Source: Umbilicaria muhlenbergii (Eukaryota > Ascomycota > Lecanoromycetes > Umbilicariales > Umbilicariaceae). From it: a DNA stretch of 64,000 nt. Shown piece after piece: positions 44,108-55,355 of this stretch. Within the stretch, counting starts at the first letter, position 1. Every line of letters starts with the position of its first letter. The translations under genes and the position numbers were made by a program. Below the pieces are notes generated by a model. The model searched no databases and had not been told where the DNA came from. It saw only the letters and a program-made list of their open reading frames with translations. The stretch lies in contig KK106984.1 in NCBI GenBank assembly GCA_000611775.1, forward strand, positions 3,821,341-3,885,340, read 5' to 3'.

Positions 44108-46460
44108 ATGTCAGCATTCAGGCCCATCGCTCCGTCGACCCAGAATGACGCTTCCGCTGCGCCCTCCCCCTCCAAAGCCAACCAATCAAGTGGCGGCACG
44201 AGTGGTGGCGGGAGTGGCAGCAGTGGCAGCGGTGCACAGCGAAAACGCAGGATTCCTGGCCATGTCGCCCAGATCGCGTGTACGGAATGTAGACATGCAA
44301 GAGCGAAGGTAAGAAGAAGATGCTAGCACCCTCGTCTTGCAAATCTTGCATGGGAACGCATATACCATGTCGTGCTGTCTTCTGTTCTCGTGACACCGCT
44401 CCACGGTCGATATGCTAACCTTTGCAACCTTGCCACGTCTCAGTGTGATGGCGTTAGACCGGATTCTTGTAGCAGGTGCCTTGGCCGTAACACCAATTGC
44501 ATCTACGAACCTCATACCAAGACACACAAGGACGACTTGTTGCGGGAGATAGAAGCTCTTCGGGGAGACAATGCCGGGCTCCACGACGTGAATGAAGAGC
44601 TTCAGGAAACTACGGATAACCTCATACAAAAGAATCAAGGACTAAAAGAAGCCAGCGAGTGGATGACCTTCATCCTGGACGTTCTCGGGAGTGACGGCCA
44701 CGACCAAGAGATTATCAGACGCCTCCGAAGCGGCGAGTCGCATCAAACCATCGCGTCCTGGCTTGGTGGTCAGCACGAAGTCACGAATATGTTGGAGAGG
44801 ATACCAGCTTCACAACGCAACCTAGTCGACGTGATCAAGAGAGTGGAGGGGCAATATCAGGATGCCGGTAACCTTAAACGTCCGCGAGACACTGACGCTA
44901 CTGAACGGCGATGGACCCAAGTCACCTCGAGCCAAAAGCTTGTAAGACACCTGATCGAGTTGTATCTCACATGGGTACATCCGGTCCACATGCTGTTCGG
45001 CGACGTCGAGTTCCTGGAGAGTTTTCACAATAACGATACGTCCTACTGCTCCCACGCTTTGGTCAGTGCCATTTGTGCCATGGCTAGCCACCTGCTTGAT
45101 GACCTGGGAGATGTTGCCGCCGAGCGAGATGTAGACACAACCGCGCTACGGAAACTCTTCATGGACGAGGCTCGGAAAAGATTGGTCCCGGAAGAATATA
45201 GTAGAATCACTTCCGTACAAGCCTTTGGTGTCATGTTTCTAGCCGACCTGAGTTCGGGCAAAGCTCGCAAGGCTACTGGCTACCTTAGGGCTGCGGTGGA
45301 TAGTTTAAAGGCATTGGACTCAGACAGCACATCTCCAGAGATGCTGGAGATCTTGACCTGGGGTCTCCACTCTCTGAACACGTAAGTTCCGCGGCTCCTC
45401 TAAAGCTGTCGTCAGGCGTGTATCATCTGATCAATGCAGTGCATGGGCAGGGTTCACATACCAAAAACCGTTTGTTCCTGAATCCGCCAATGCAGTAGCC
45501 TTCTGCGAGGTACGAACCGATAGGGAAGATTCTCTGTGGCACTTCTATCGACAACCCGGAGATCAGCAGGTTCCGAGTCGCCGCAGTCACGCTTTATTGA
45601 CCGCGAGAAGCCAGGTGAAGCTTTATCAAGTTGTTCACGAGGCTATCAACGTTTTCTGTGGTACTAGCGGAAAGGCCACAGCCCAGTCGATCTTGCGGTG
45701 CTATGCACGATTCATCACCTGGAGGGACAAGCTGCCAGCCCCGATGAAGGATGTCGATGTTGACGGTCAACCGCTGCCCCACGTTCTCTATCTTCAGTAA
45801 GATTCCAAACCTTACATGACCTTCTCACTGAACCCCCTGACTCTGTTCTGTAGTATTCAATATCACACTGCTCTTGTGCATATGTTGAACCCTCTGGTGG
45901 AATGCGATAAATTATCGGGATCAGACCGTGCGAAGCTCAAGCAAATGGTTGTCTTTCACGGCCGGATTGGTCTTGAAATCCTAGAACACGCAGATCAGCT
46001 TTATTCCTGTCGCTATCAAATGCCACTGATTGCGTTTTGCATGCTCCATTTATCTGACGCTCTAATCCGCCATTCTCCAACTTATCCACCAGCTCCAGAA
46101 GTTGTTGCATTCTGCTTGAACCTTCTTCGCCAATCGTGTGGGGGTTTCGCTATCAGTGGCACGCTCCAGGAAATGTTCCGCCGCACCGCGGTTGAATACA
46201 ATGTGTCTCTGCCAGAGAAGATCAACGACCTAATGAGCCCCAATGCACCGTACGGACTGGACGACATATTGGACACTTGCACACGGCTCACCTACGTGCA
46301 GCCCACCGATCAATTTACTCATAATATCGAGGACTCCATTGGTATGGAGTGGCCAGAAGAATGGGAACGTGTCATGAGCTCTTCAAATGCGCCGTCTCGC
46401 AGACGGTCAGTCAATGACAACCGAAGGACTATGCATATCAAATCATTGCTCAACGATTAG
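44108..46460 (+). CDS. Zn(II)2Cys6 transcription factor, nirA/nit-4-like
   Basis: Four exons, 44108-44308, 44444-45381, 45440-45796 and 45854-46460, encode 700 residues. A Gly/Ser-rich lead is followed by basic QRKRR and the zinc cluster (Cys-58, 61, 68, 76, 79, 86; ACTECRHARAK|CDGVRPDSCSRC), then a coiled coil (KDDLLREIEALRGDN...). The fungal transcription-factor middle domain spans about 200-500 (LIELYLTWVHPVHMLFG). The layout fits the nitrogen-assimilation regulator group, but the target pathway is not proven by sequence. The intron at 44309-44443 splits the zinc cluster after its second cysteine. Confidence 0.88.
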
Positions 46461-47019
46461 GGAATGAGAGGAAGAAAGAAGCAAGCGAGTAATGCAGCAG
46501 AAGAAGAGCACGGAGAGACAGGCTGCAGTTGGAAGCGTTGATTTGGCTTACAGGCCACTTATCGGCTCTCGTCGCCGCCAACGAAATCATCGTGAACGTA
46601 GCTATGCGGGAATGCTATGCAGCATGACGGGAGGTGAAGCGAATACCATCGGAAACGGTCATCAAGTGGACACGCACGCCCCATGAGATGTAGCGCGTCT
46701 CATAGTGGATGTAGGACCGAGAGGGTCTGGCATTAGCTGCTGCGCTAGGAACCTCGGGAGCTGTCAGGCTGTCAGGTAAACTCAGTGTATCCAGCATTTA
46801 TACCTTTTGCTGCGTTGTGATCGCGTCGTGTCCTTGTTTTCTGCCTCGTCGCTCCTGACGTCGCTCGTTCTTCGACCCGGTATGATGTCGCCGAAGCCTG
46901 TCAGCTCCCAAACGAGAAGTCATTTATCACCGGCTCGCGAGACCTAACATTGCCGGCGGGACAGCGATGTCGAAGTTTAGCAACCAATGCGACATGCAAA
47001 CCTAGCTTTTTCTAGTGTT

Positions 47020-47583
47020 TCAGTGACCAGAATTCCCACTGGCTTCCCATCGCCGCCGCGAACTCTGTTTCACTGGTCCTAGCAAGCAACTCAGTAGCCG
47101 GACAGGAGGCCCTAATGAAGAAACGAACAGCTGAGAGGCAGTGAATAAGATAGGATTGAAACGGCTAATAGTGTTCCCGGTGAAGGTGAAGAAGCTAGGT
47201 TCGCACGAGAGCAGCTTGTTAAGTGCCTCCCACAGGCAATTTGGCTGACCATCGCGGTATGACGGATTGCAGCAGACGCACCTTCCCTCTGGAAACAAGC
47301 TGCGATAGCGCATGACCGGTAGCTTCTTCTTCGTGCTTAGTAGGTGGAGGCATAGTAAGGTGTTTGATGTCCGGAGAAGAGGATTGGAGGGAGATGCAGG
47401 ACTGACATTCTCATGCGAATGGCGTCCTTTCAGCTTCCAATTTTCCGTGCGTCCCACTGACTGCCTTGAGGGTTTCGGTGAACCCTGCATATCAGGCCCA
47501 TTGATCTCACATGCAACAACAGTCACGATCATCCAACTGACACTGAAGAAGAAGACAAGGAGGGAATCATATCCGGGAAGCAT
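47020..47583 (-). CDS. Possible small secreted protein (weak)
   Basis: An ATG-started frame of 187 codons begins MLPGYDSLLVFFFSVSWMIVTVVACEI, which resembles a signal peptide. It later has a cysteine-rich patch (RCVCCNPSYRDGQPNCLWEAL). No family recognised, and the second half is compositionally ordinary. The frame could be chance or include unseen introns. Low confidence. Confidence 0.25.
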   Translation of the reverse strand: MLPGYDSLLVFFFSVSWMIVTVVACEINGPDMQGSPKPSRQSVGRTENWKLKGRHSHENVSPASPSNPLLRTSNTLLCLHLLSTKKKLPVMRYRSLFPEGRCVCCNPSYRDGQPNCLWEALNKLLSCEPSFFTFTGNTISRFNPILFTASQLFVSSLGPPVRLLSCLLGPVKQSSRRRWEASGNSGH

Positions 47584-48288
47584 TCAACGCGACATCGACG
47601 CTGACCATCACACTGAACCGGGAATATAGCATACCCATTCATCGAGTCAGTGACGGGCCTTTTGTAGCGGTGCGATGGTGCAAAATCGTGGCGACGGAAT
47701 GATTCGAGCCGCACTGGGCCTTCCATCATCTTCCTTTCTGTCTCTTCTCTTCGAGATACCTATGCTATCCTCTGAGGCGCCATGTCAGGCCATGCCATGC
47801 CATGATCTTCCTCTGCTTCTGCCTCCGCCTGTGACGTTGCCTTTTCTGCACGTCCGAATTTTCACCCCTTGAGCGCCTGGAGCCTGGGGCCTGGGGATGG
47901 CCCAGGTTTATCCGAATAGATCATGCCGTCAACTCAACACAGCCAATGGCAAGCACCGCTGGCTCATGGCACTTTGCGATTCTTCACAATCCCACAACTG
48001 CACCCGAGTAGCGGCGTAGCGCTAAAGCCTAAAAGAGCATCCAAGGGCCTCGTCAGCCACAGAATCGCCACGACCGTTGTATCCCTCTTTGCCATTGTCC
48101 TGCCAGCGCCATGATCGCTCGTCGGCATATTAAGGTACACTTGAACTCCCCGTCCACAGTGTCTTCATTTCCATTCGAAATCTAGGTGGTACACCGACTC
48201 GAGCTCTCGCAATGATTCGTGCTCGCTGCTCGTTGCCTCCAGTTTGGGGGCGGTAAGAGCCAAAATGCCTTAATCAATCCCCAATCCA

Positions 48289-48304
48289 ATACATGTACAT
48301 GTAT
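48289..48304. repeat. Perfect 16-bp palindrome
   Basis: ATACATGTACATGTAT is its own reverse complement. It is an alternating purine/pyrimidine-type TACATG repeat and could be a simple repeat or a binding site. Confidence 0.6.
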
Positions 48305-48795
48305 GCAGCAGATCCCTTTAGGGTTCAACGGACTGCGCCCCACTTGAACCCATCGCGCTAATCCAAATACGTTCTAGGGGGTGAGCCACCTCCGGAGACA
48401 CCTCCGTAGTTGTGCAAATCTTCCGCACCAAGGCTTGTGAACACTACCGTAAGGTACATGTATGAATGCTTGATGCAGCAAACGGCAAGATTGATCGGAC
48501 ACCAGAGTATGGAACGCACGAGCGGACCTTGAAGATGCGGGACAATCAACAATCATGACTCCAAGTGCAGTTGGGTGCCACCTACTGACAGAACCATGCT
48601 ACGTCTCAGCGCTGATGTTGATGCGGTGGATGTGAGCATAGACTCTTCAGCATCCTCCCTTGTGCATGGGACCACAGTTAGACAATTGCGGAGAATTGAA
48701 CCGTTGACGTCTAGGCTACCTCAAACACCCCCAGGACACCGTTGGCGTGCTTCCCAGCCGGTCTCTACATGTAGTCGAAAAGAATGGAGGATCGG

Positions 48796-51513
48796 CTATC
48801 CCAAAGCAAACCATCTCAGCACAACCAGCGCTGCCTTGACCGGCCACCACGCGCACAGCAGAACATTCATCGTCACCCTGGCCGCCTTTCCTACTGTTAT
48901 GATGACGTTCAGCAAGATGAGCAGATACACCCCGGCCAGCACCAATTCCCTCACCGCGTGCAGGTAGTCCTTCACTCTCGCATCCTTCTTCCTGAGCATC
49001 CTCAGCGCCGGAGAGGCCGGGTGCAGCGTCATCAGGACGTGCTGCACCATTCCCAACAGTCTCATGTACACCCTTGTGGCCGTGCTCGATGCATGCAATC
49101 TCTTTTCCATCTCACACACCGCAGTCCACACCTCCAGCACTGTCTTCGCCAGAACGCTTCCCAGTCCCTCCTCCCCCTCCTCGTCGCCATCAGCACCCTT
49201 CCCCTCTTCCCCTACCTCCTCTACTCCGTCATGAGCACAGGCAACCTCGTCTTTCCCTTTTTCATCTCCCCGTTGCCCTGCAAATGCAAACCAAGCGGTG
49301 CCACCAACACTAGCTTCGCTATCAAGCGAGATGTCTCGCTCGGGTGCCTCGGCGACCTTCTCCTTACGTTCATTAGTCATAGCCATCATCTTCAGACCCG
49401 AAGTTCGGCCGTTATTCCCCTCGCACACAGTGCCATTACCCAGGCGGTCGTCGGTACGGATGCACCCAACCCCATCTCTGCCCTTGTTCTTCAGAACGTG
49501 TTCTCCGGTGGTGCTTCCGCTTCCGGGCTCGAGTTTCCTGTCTGTCATCTGTATCCCCTTGCTTCTTCGATAACGGCGCATGCTGCACTTCGTGCACATA
49601 CACGTGGACATGGTTTTCTTCCCTTTCCACATTTCGCCTACTTTCTTGTCTGAATTTGGCGCTTTCGGACCGTCTGCGTTGAGATCGGCTACTACCCATC
49701 CGTTGTACTCTTCTCCCTTCCCTTGCTGTTGGTTCGCCGGAGGCGGCTCGACTTTGACTCCTTGGGCTGCAGGGGGCGGATCCATTCTTTGAGGCTGCTC
49801 GCTCTTTTCTTCCTTCAGCTGCGTCTCGGTGTGGTTCTTCTGTTGCTCCCACCACTTTCTCTGTCCGTCGAAAGCGCGGTGGTTCGCTCGCGGAACGCTG
49901 TTTGTGCCGTCTAGCCTTGCTACTCTGGGTCTTTGCTTCTTCTCCGTAGTAGTGGTGGTGATGATGGGTGTGGTAATGGTGGACGCATGTTGGCCGCTCG
50001 GTTGCGTCTTCGGGTTCTCCAGGAGGCGCTGTGTCGGTTTGCGGTATGGTGCTGGAATGTTCGCGAAGTGAGACGGATGCAGGAAGGAGAGAGGGGGAAG
50101 GTACTCGCTCAAGGTCCGAAAAAGCTGCTGAGGCGCGAACGTTGCCTCTCCGGGATTGGGTTCCATCTGTCGAAGCGGGCTCGGCTTCGGAGGCGTTCTC
50201 AGCAGACAGTGGGATTGGGTAACGTTCGCTATCGGGGAGTTCTCTTCGTCCGGCTGTGGGCCTAAAAAAGGTCGCTGAGTATGACTTTGGTTCGGCAGTT
50301 GACCCCGATGGTCACGGTCTGAACGCTTTGAGGCAGGGCTGGCAGAAGAGCTTGGAGGAACGACCTTGACTTTTGGCGTTTTCCTCGTGCCGTTCCTCAA
50401 CATTGGCGATATCGCTGTAGCTGCGGTGGCTTGACGGGTAACGAGCACGGTATCCGTACTGTCATTCCTTTCACTCACGGCGCTCCCGACTTCTTTTCTC
50501 CGTATTTTCTGCAACTTACTCGGTGGGGTGCTCGGCCCCTCTGGTGTCTTTGCCCTCGGAGTGGGTAACGTTTCTGGATCCACGAGGCCATGATTGCCCG
50601 CGGCTTTCCTGTACGCCCTCTCCACACCCTCTTGGTAAAAGCGGATTTGCTGCGCCGTCACGCTTGGCGGATCGGGGTCATCGACCCCGAGCATTTTGAC
50701 GACAAATTTGTCCTCCACCTCTTCCACTGAGACACCGGGAACCGGTTCACTCCTCTCACCCTGTCGAGCCGGACTCGATCCTGGATCCTGAACCAGACTC
50801 CATCCGTTTTCCTTCTGCGTCCACTTTCCACTCGATTCCCTCGACTTTCCCGGCAACAACGTCTTTCCTCTCCCTCTACTCAACCAAGTACCGCCTTCTC
50901 CATTCTCATCACTCCCCTCCCACGGCGTCACAACCCCTGTCCTCGGGTTGGCCCCTCTGCTCACCAACTCATCTTCTTTACTAACCGTGAGCATCCTACC
51001 CCGTCTCCCCTGCCTCTCACTCTCCTCCCGCTCTTTCCTCGCCTCGTCCCGGCGCTCTTGCCTCTTTCTGTCCCACTCCTCCACCTTTCTTCTATGTGTC
51101 CTTCCGCGGAAATCGTCGAGCCCGTCGTCGGTATGGGCTTCTTTATATCGCTCATAAAGTTTCCTTGCTGGGCTACAGCCCCCTTCCTTTTCCCCGCCAG
51201 TCCGATCTCGAGATCGATTGCCTATGTCCGGCTCCGCACTTTTACTTCTCTTCTTGCGCTTATCTTTCTCCGTATCGGGGTACCCGAATACCTTGGCGGT
51301 ACCGTCGGTGGACCAGATGCCCGGAGCGACTTCGTAAGGCTCGGCAGGGCTCTCTTCGGGGCAACGCGGCGCTGGGCTGGGTTTCCGTTTGAATGGGTTG
51401 AGGGATTTTGTGAACGGGAAAGAAGAGGAGCGCTGATGTCTCCTGTTGTGGGATATGGTGGCGGCTGTGCGTGAGGTGGATGAGTCGGGGGGGAAATCGA
51501 GGTGGGTGGGCAT
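48796..51513 (-). CDS. Large uncharacterised, mostly disordered protein with C-terminal membrane anchor
   Basis: A single uninterrupted exon encodes 905 residues. It begins MPTHLDFPPDSSTSRTAAT. A basic Arg/Lys/Glu helix (about 130-180: RTHRRKVEEWDRKRQERRDEARKERE) and a block FVVKMLGVDDPDPPSVTAQQIRFYQEGVERAYRK (about 270-305) look conserved. A small cysteine motif CMCTKC lies near 635. The last 60 residues contain two hydrophobic segments (VYLLILLNVIITVGKAARVT, then NVLLCAWWPVKAALVVL). I recognise no family. The length, single frame and patchy conserved-looking blocks argue that it is real. The frame's antisense strand also has open frames, which are shadows. Confidence 0.75.
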   Translation of the reverse strand: MPTHLDFPPDSSTSRTAATISHNRRHQRSSSFPFTKSLNPFKRKPSPAPRCPEESPAEPYEVAPGIWSTDGTAKVFGYPDTEKDKRKKRSKSAEPDIGNRSRDRTGGEKEGGCSPARKLYERYKEAHTDDGLDDFRGRTHRRKVEEWDRKRQERRDEARKEREESERQGRRGRMLTVSKEDELVSRGANPRTGVVTPWEGSDENGEGGTWLSRGRGKTLLPGKSRESSGKWTQKENGWSLVQDPGSSPARQGERSEPVPGVSVEEVEDKFVVKMLGVDDPDPPSVTAQQIRFYQEGVERAYRKAAGNHGLVDPETLPTPRAKTPEGPSTPPSKLQKIRRKEVGSAVSERNDSTDTVLVTRQATAATAISPMLRNGTRKTPKVKVVPPSSSASPASKRSDRDHRGQLPNQSHTQRPFLGPQPDEENSPIANVTQSHCLLRTPPKPSPLRQMEPNPGEATFAPQQLFRTLSEYLPPLSFLHPSHFANIPAPYRKPTQRLLENPKTQPSGQHASTITTPIITTTTTEKKQRPRVARLDGTNSVPRANHRAFDGQRKWWEQQKNHTETQLKEEKSEQPQRMDPPPAAQGVKVEPPPANQQQGKGEEYNGWVVADLNADGPKAPNSDKKVGEMWKGKKTMSTCMCTKCSMRRYRRSKGIQMTDRKLEPGSGSTTGEHVLKNKGRDGVGCIRTDDRLGNGTVCEGNNGRTSGLKMMAMTNERKEKVAEAPERDISLDSEASVGGTAWFAFAGQRGDEKGKDEVACAHDGVEEVGEEGKGADGDEEGEEGLGSVLAKTVLEVWTAVCEMEKRLHASSTATRVYMRLLGMVQHVLMTLHPASPALRMLRKKDARVKDYLHAVRELVLAGVYLLILLNVIITVGKAARVTMNVLLCAWWPVKAALVVLRWFALG

Positions 51514-51945
51514 TGTTTAGGGATCAGCATTCCTCGCGTTGCCAGGGGAAAGGAAATTCAAGCGAAGGTACTTGTACAGAGATAAACGATAGCGTCGGGT
51601 TCCGGAATGCTGAACCAGTCTGAAGATGAACGGGAATCGAATCAAGTTCGGAACGAAGCGACAATGTAATGCTCATGATTTCCTGTCCCGGAAGGAACCA
51701 CGCAGGAGGACGTGGGAAGCGCAACGGGAAAGAGCTGGCTGCAGGGACACAAAATCAATTAGAACGGTCATGCTTCATTGGCGATAGTATCTTCGGGAAA
51801 AGCCCGAGCTGAGATTATTGTATTGCCTCCAGCACCTTTTGGTAGCGGCATGAGCAATATCTCCCCAACTAGGAGCTCCCCCAACCGCTTGAGGCAGTCC
51901 GTTACCCAAGCCATACTTTGAACATTTTCAACCCCGATACAGTTC
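51514..51945. other. Intergenic between two minus-strand genes
   Basis: Upstream region of the 905-residue gene and 3' flank of NUR1. No gene seen. Confidence 0.5.
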
Positions 51946-53397
51946 CTAGAATCTCCCGCTCTCCCTCCGAGCCGGGTTGCCCTGAAGATGGCTCCACCTC
52001 TGCTCGGCCCTCGCACCATTCAGTCCCCCAGGCACGCTGCTCCTCTTCAGCGGGCTACCTTCCCTTTCCCTCTCCCTTCCGGTCTTGACCGGGCTTGTGC
52101 TCCGCTCCCGTTCAAGCCTCGTGACCGGGAAGTTGGTAGACGCCGATTTTCTCAGCGGCGAGTTCGTGTGCGAGTAGACACCTAAGCTTCCGCCATCGCC
52201 GCGGCTGACTCCGTCGGTAAGAGCGACGCTGGGTCGGAATTGCGGCTGTCGAATCGCTGTTCGCGGCCGCAGGGGAGACGATAAGTCGCGCAAATGGGCG
52301 GGGGTTTGGAGGTTAGGCACCGGTGTGCTGGTGGAGAAACCACGAGAAACATGTTTGTTGGGCCGGTGGTCAAGACTGTCCCGATCGATGTGGTTGAGGT
52401 AATTGAGGTTGGGCCTTGTGTGGAAGCCACGATTGATAACGATCGTGGGTTGGTATGTTTCTACCGTGTTCGTTTCGGGTTCGTATTGGGGAAGATCAGA
52501 CGTTGATGTGCCTGTGGAGGAGTATTGCGTCCCCACATCACGGACGAGGGGCTGTGTGCGGGGATGCACGTATTTGGTGTCGTATTCGTGGAGGACTTCT
52601 TTTTGGATGACTGAAGTGTCTTTGCATTGTTGGGAGAAGTTGGCCTGGAGGAGCAGGAGCTGGGTGGATAGCAGGGCTGCAAGGACGATGGTTGTAAGAA
52701 CCGTTGTGCTTGGGCGAGGATCTTGTGGCGCGGTGGGTAAGAAGAGAAAATAGACTAAAATGTGGCCAGGGCTGAGGAGGCAGAACATCCGCAAGCATAG
52801 TGGGGTTGGGTCCCAGACGGCAATCTCCCACACATCGCGCGCCGCATCGGGGTGGGCTCTTGCGTCGGCAGACGTGGAGGCAATCATGTTTTGTAGGAAT
52901 CGTAGAGGAGAGGAGGAGAGTGGGGAGGAGTCCACGCGGACTCGGTGGGCTGAAGGCGTGCTAGGAGGAGCATCTACTGATTGCTCAAAAAGACGGTAAT
53001 AACGCTTGCGGTAGAAGGTGTATGCGGCATTGAGGAAGGACATGAGGGAGAGCAGGTGAACAATGAAGGCCGCCTAGACAACGTCAGAACTGCACAGTAC
53101 CAGCACACTTTTCGCACCCAGCGTTTCACGCACAAACCAGCTGAACCAGCCGCTCCCTCCTATATCATCTCCAAAGACATCATCTCCCATTCTTCGCCCA
53201 CCGGCGCCGCTGTTCGCCCTTGCCAGCATGAAGACGACGTTGAGCCCGAGACCGGCCGGTGTCGCCCACTCCTTCTGCCATCGATCCCAGTCGCTCGAGT
53301 CAAGCTCTTCTGACAACCATAGCAGGAAGTCCAGCGGATTGAGGTAGGCCTTGACGCGATCTGCCAGTGGCTGGCGGCGTATGAGTCGCGGCGGCAT
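51946..53397 (-). CDS. NUR1: Nuclear rim protein 1 (DUF2418 family)
   Basis: Two exons, 53397-53134 and 53073-51946, encode 463 residues. The 60-nt intron (GTGCGT donor, TCTAG acceptor) joins WFSWF|AAFIVHLLSLMSFLNAAY in phase 0; without it a TAG interrupts the frame. Family text: YLNPLDFLLWLSEELDSSDWD, VVFMLARANSG, FYRKRYYRLFE, DVWEIAVWDPTPLCLRMFCLLSPGH and a later helix TVLTTIVLAALL. Nur1 sits in the inner nuclear membrane and helps tether rDNA and heterochromatin. The C-terminal half is disordered, Arg/Ser-rich, and ends with RERERE text. Divergent to VMA7. Confidence 0.9.
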
Positions 53398-53729
53398 TAT
53401 GGATGAATGTAAGAAGGGCCCCGGATTTTGAGAGGCAACAGCTGCATATTCCCTCGCTCAGCTTTGCAAATGGCGCGGGAACTTGAGGGGCTTTGGGTAA
53501 GCTTCAAGAATGCTTTGTTTACAGCGAATTGGGTGTCTTCCTTTCGCTTTGAACGACAAGGAATCAAGGTGTACATGGCCCAAGCTCCATACAGGCATTT
53601 GGGGATAAGCTTTGCAGGGCATCATCTGCGATAAGGTAACGCTGCCGGTGTCACATCACATCACATCATAGAACATCACAGAACATCATACCTGAGCATT
53701 GCACTTGACACGCCGACCATTGTGCAATC
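53398..53729. promoter_or_regulatory. Shared divergent promoter of NUR1 and VMA7
   Basis: 332 bp between opposite start codons. It includes a CATCA-type short repeat at 53651-53690 just before the VMA7 start. Confidence 0.5.
53651..53690 (+). repeat. Short CATCA/GAACATCA repeat in the VMA7 leader
   Basis: TCACA / TCACA / TCACA units followed by two AGAACATCA-like units, about 40 bp. Probably slippage in the 5' leader. Confidence 0.6.
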
Positions 53730-54283
53730 ATGGCAGCACCGCCGGCAGCGTACAAAGACCGGCACTTCCTCGCTGTCATTGGTGACGAGGTCTCCCTGAC
53801 TTCTTTCCGTCGCAGTACCGAATCCAGCTGACAACTGGATCTAGGACTCCGTTACTGGCCTGCTGCTGGCAGGGATTGGGGTATGAATTCATGATTAGGC
53901 GGGACGAAAGGCGCTAACAGTTTCCTTTCCTAGCACGTCACGCAACCTCCCGACGCCCAGAAGAACTTCCTCGTCGTCGATTCCAAGACCGAGACCTCGA
54001 CCATCGAGCAGGCCTTTGACAGGTATACGCATGACCGGAAAGACATCGCCATCTTGCTCATCAACCAGCATGTATGTCAATCTGCGGACTTGATCTCTGG
54101 GCCATGCACGGATGAACTGATTATAAATGTTCCTGGTGGCAGATTGCAGAAAGGATCCGACACCGGGTCGATACCTACACGGATGCCTTTCCGGCGGTGC
54201 TGGAGATACCGAGTAAGGAGCATCCTTACGACCCGGAGAAGGATAGTGTGTTACGGCGGGTGAGGAGGCTGTTTGGGGAATGA
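53730..54283 (+). CDS. VMA7: V-type H+-ATPase subunit F
   Basis: Four exons, 53730-53789, 53845-53880, 53934-54071 and 54143-54283, encode 124 residues. Spliced text reads [48 protein letters not shown], then [40 protein letters not shown], the complete subunit F fold with its usual length. It belongs to the central stalk of the vacuolar proton pump. Exon 2 is only 36 nt. The first donor (GAG|GTCTCC) is weak, but the protein match forces it. Confidence 0.95.
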
Positions 54284-54738
54284 AGAGCTTTAGGCCCCGG
54301 CAGGCTCAGTCTGCGTTGGGTTTTTCAAGAGTCTCTTGCCGTGCTTTATACGGATATTTCGGCTTCGGCGGCGTCGATTATTTGAACAACCTGCTGGAGG
54401 GTCCCAAGTTTAGGCAGACCAGCAAAGCAGTGTTAGCAGCATCTCGGCTCGGTGTCCGGCAGCTATCACGATCACCACGTGTAGATAATCCTTTTGGCGT
54501 GCACGAGGGACAAGACATACGACATTCAATATCAATGTGTTGACCTTTCGAGTACCTGAAGCTGGCTCGCATACAAGCATGAGCAAAACTACACGTTCTT
54601 GCACACAAAAGGTATCTTGCCAAAACGACCTTCTCCCCGACCAAGCTAAACTAGAGTAATAAGTATCACAATCTCTGCCTGGCCAGTCCCTTCGTAGACT
54701 ATGTACTGGTGCGCCTGTCGTATGTCCTTCGCCGCTCA
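54284..54738. other. Intergenic between convergent genes
   Basis: 3' flanks of VMA7 and the lipid-transfer gene; no gene seen. Confidence 0.5.
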
Positions 54739-55355
54739 CTAAGAGAAGACCACCGTTGCTTCGAGACAAGTGATCCTGTCGTGGTCCTTTGTGTAAACGT
54801 CGGCGAGGACGGTGTATTTTCCCTGAATGGCTGGTAATCAGCACAAGCCGTCCAGTGGTTATCTGCGGATGTAGGAAGCTTACGGGTGGGATCTGTTTGG
54901 GTATGTCCACATCCTTTGTTATCTTCGTCTCACCTTTCTTCACCGGACACTCCTGGTCGACGTTCTTAAGCTGGTCGCATAGATCGGCCGTCTGTCTGAT
55001 CAAAGTGATCAGACCATATTTGACTGAAAGATTGACGTAGGCGCCCTTTTCGATGTCTTGGCTAAAGATGCCGACGGCTTCGATGGAGAGTGTATCTCCC
55101 CTGCGTACACCAGTTAGCGGCACAGCTTCCAACTATTCCGTAGGATCCTTACGCAGTTGGAGGGTTCGGTGTGAGGTTGACGTGCTGGATGGCAAGGATG
55201 TATTCGGAGGGGTCCTGACAAAAGGCCATCGGATTGGCGCCGGGTACGTTGGGGCCGCCGTCGACGATCAAAACGTCTTGCTTGCCAAAGGAGATGGACT
55301 GGGAGGTGGCGAGGGCGGAGAGCAACAGCGGGAGGACAACAGTGGGGAACTTCAT
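54739..55355 (-). CDS. NPC2: ML-domain PG/PI transfer protein (NPC2 type)
   Basis: Three exons, 55355-55153, 55100-54884 and 54822-54739, encode 167 residues. A signal peptide (MKFPTVVLPLLLSALATSQS) precedes the ML domain: VPGANPMAFCQDPSEYIL, VNLTPNPPTA|GDTLSIEAVG, DLCDQLKNVDQECPVKKGE and GKYTVLADVYTKDHDRITCLEATVVF. The cysteine pattern (PMAFC, LCDQ, ECPV, ITCLEA) fits the family disulfides. Fungal members bind phosphatidylglycerol or phosphatidylinositol, and NPC2 moves sterol in the vacuole lumen. Introns are 52 and 61 nt; both joins keep the frame. A longer upstream open frame exists, but this ATG gives the signal peptide. Confidence 0.92.

Larger units (their letters stand above)
46461..48795. 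other. 2.3 kb gene-poor stretch
   Basis: No firm gene. One minus-strand frame with a signal-like start is listed at 47020-47583. A 16-bp palindrome lies at 48289-48304. No transposon domains seen. Confidence 0.45.

Noticed and set aside
48784-49653. 289-codon plus-strand frame
   Set aside because: It lies wholly antisense to the 905-residue gene and is low-complexity His/Pro/Ser text.
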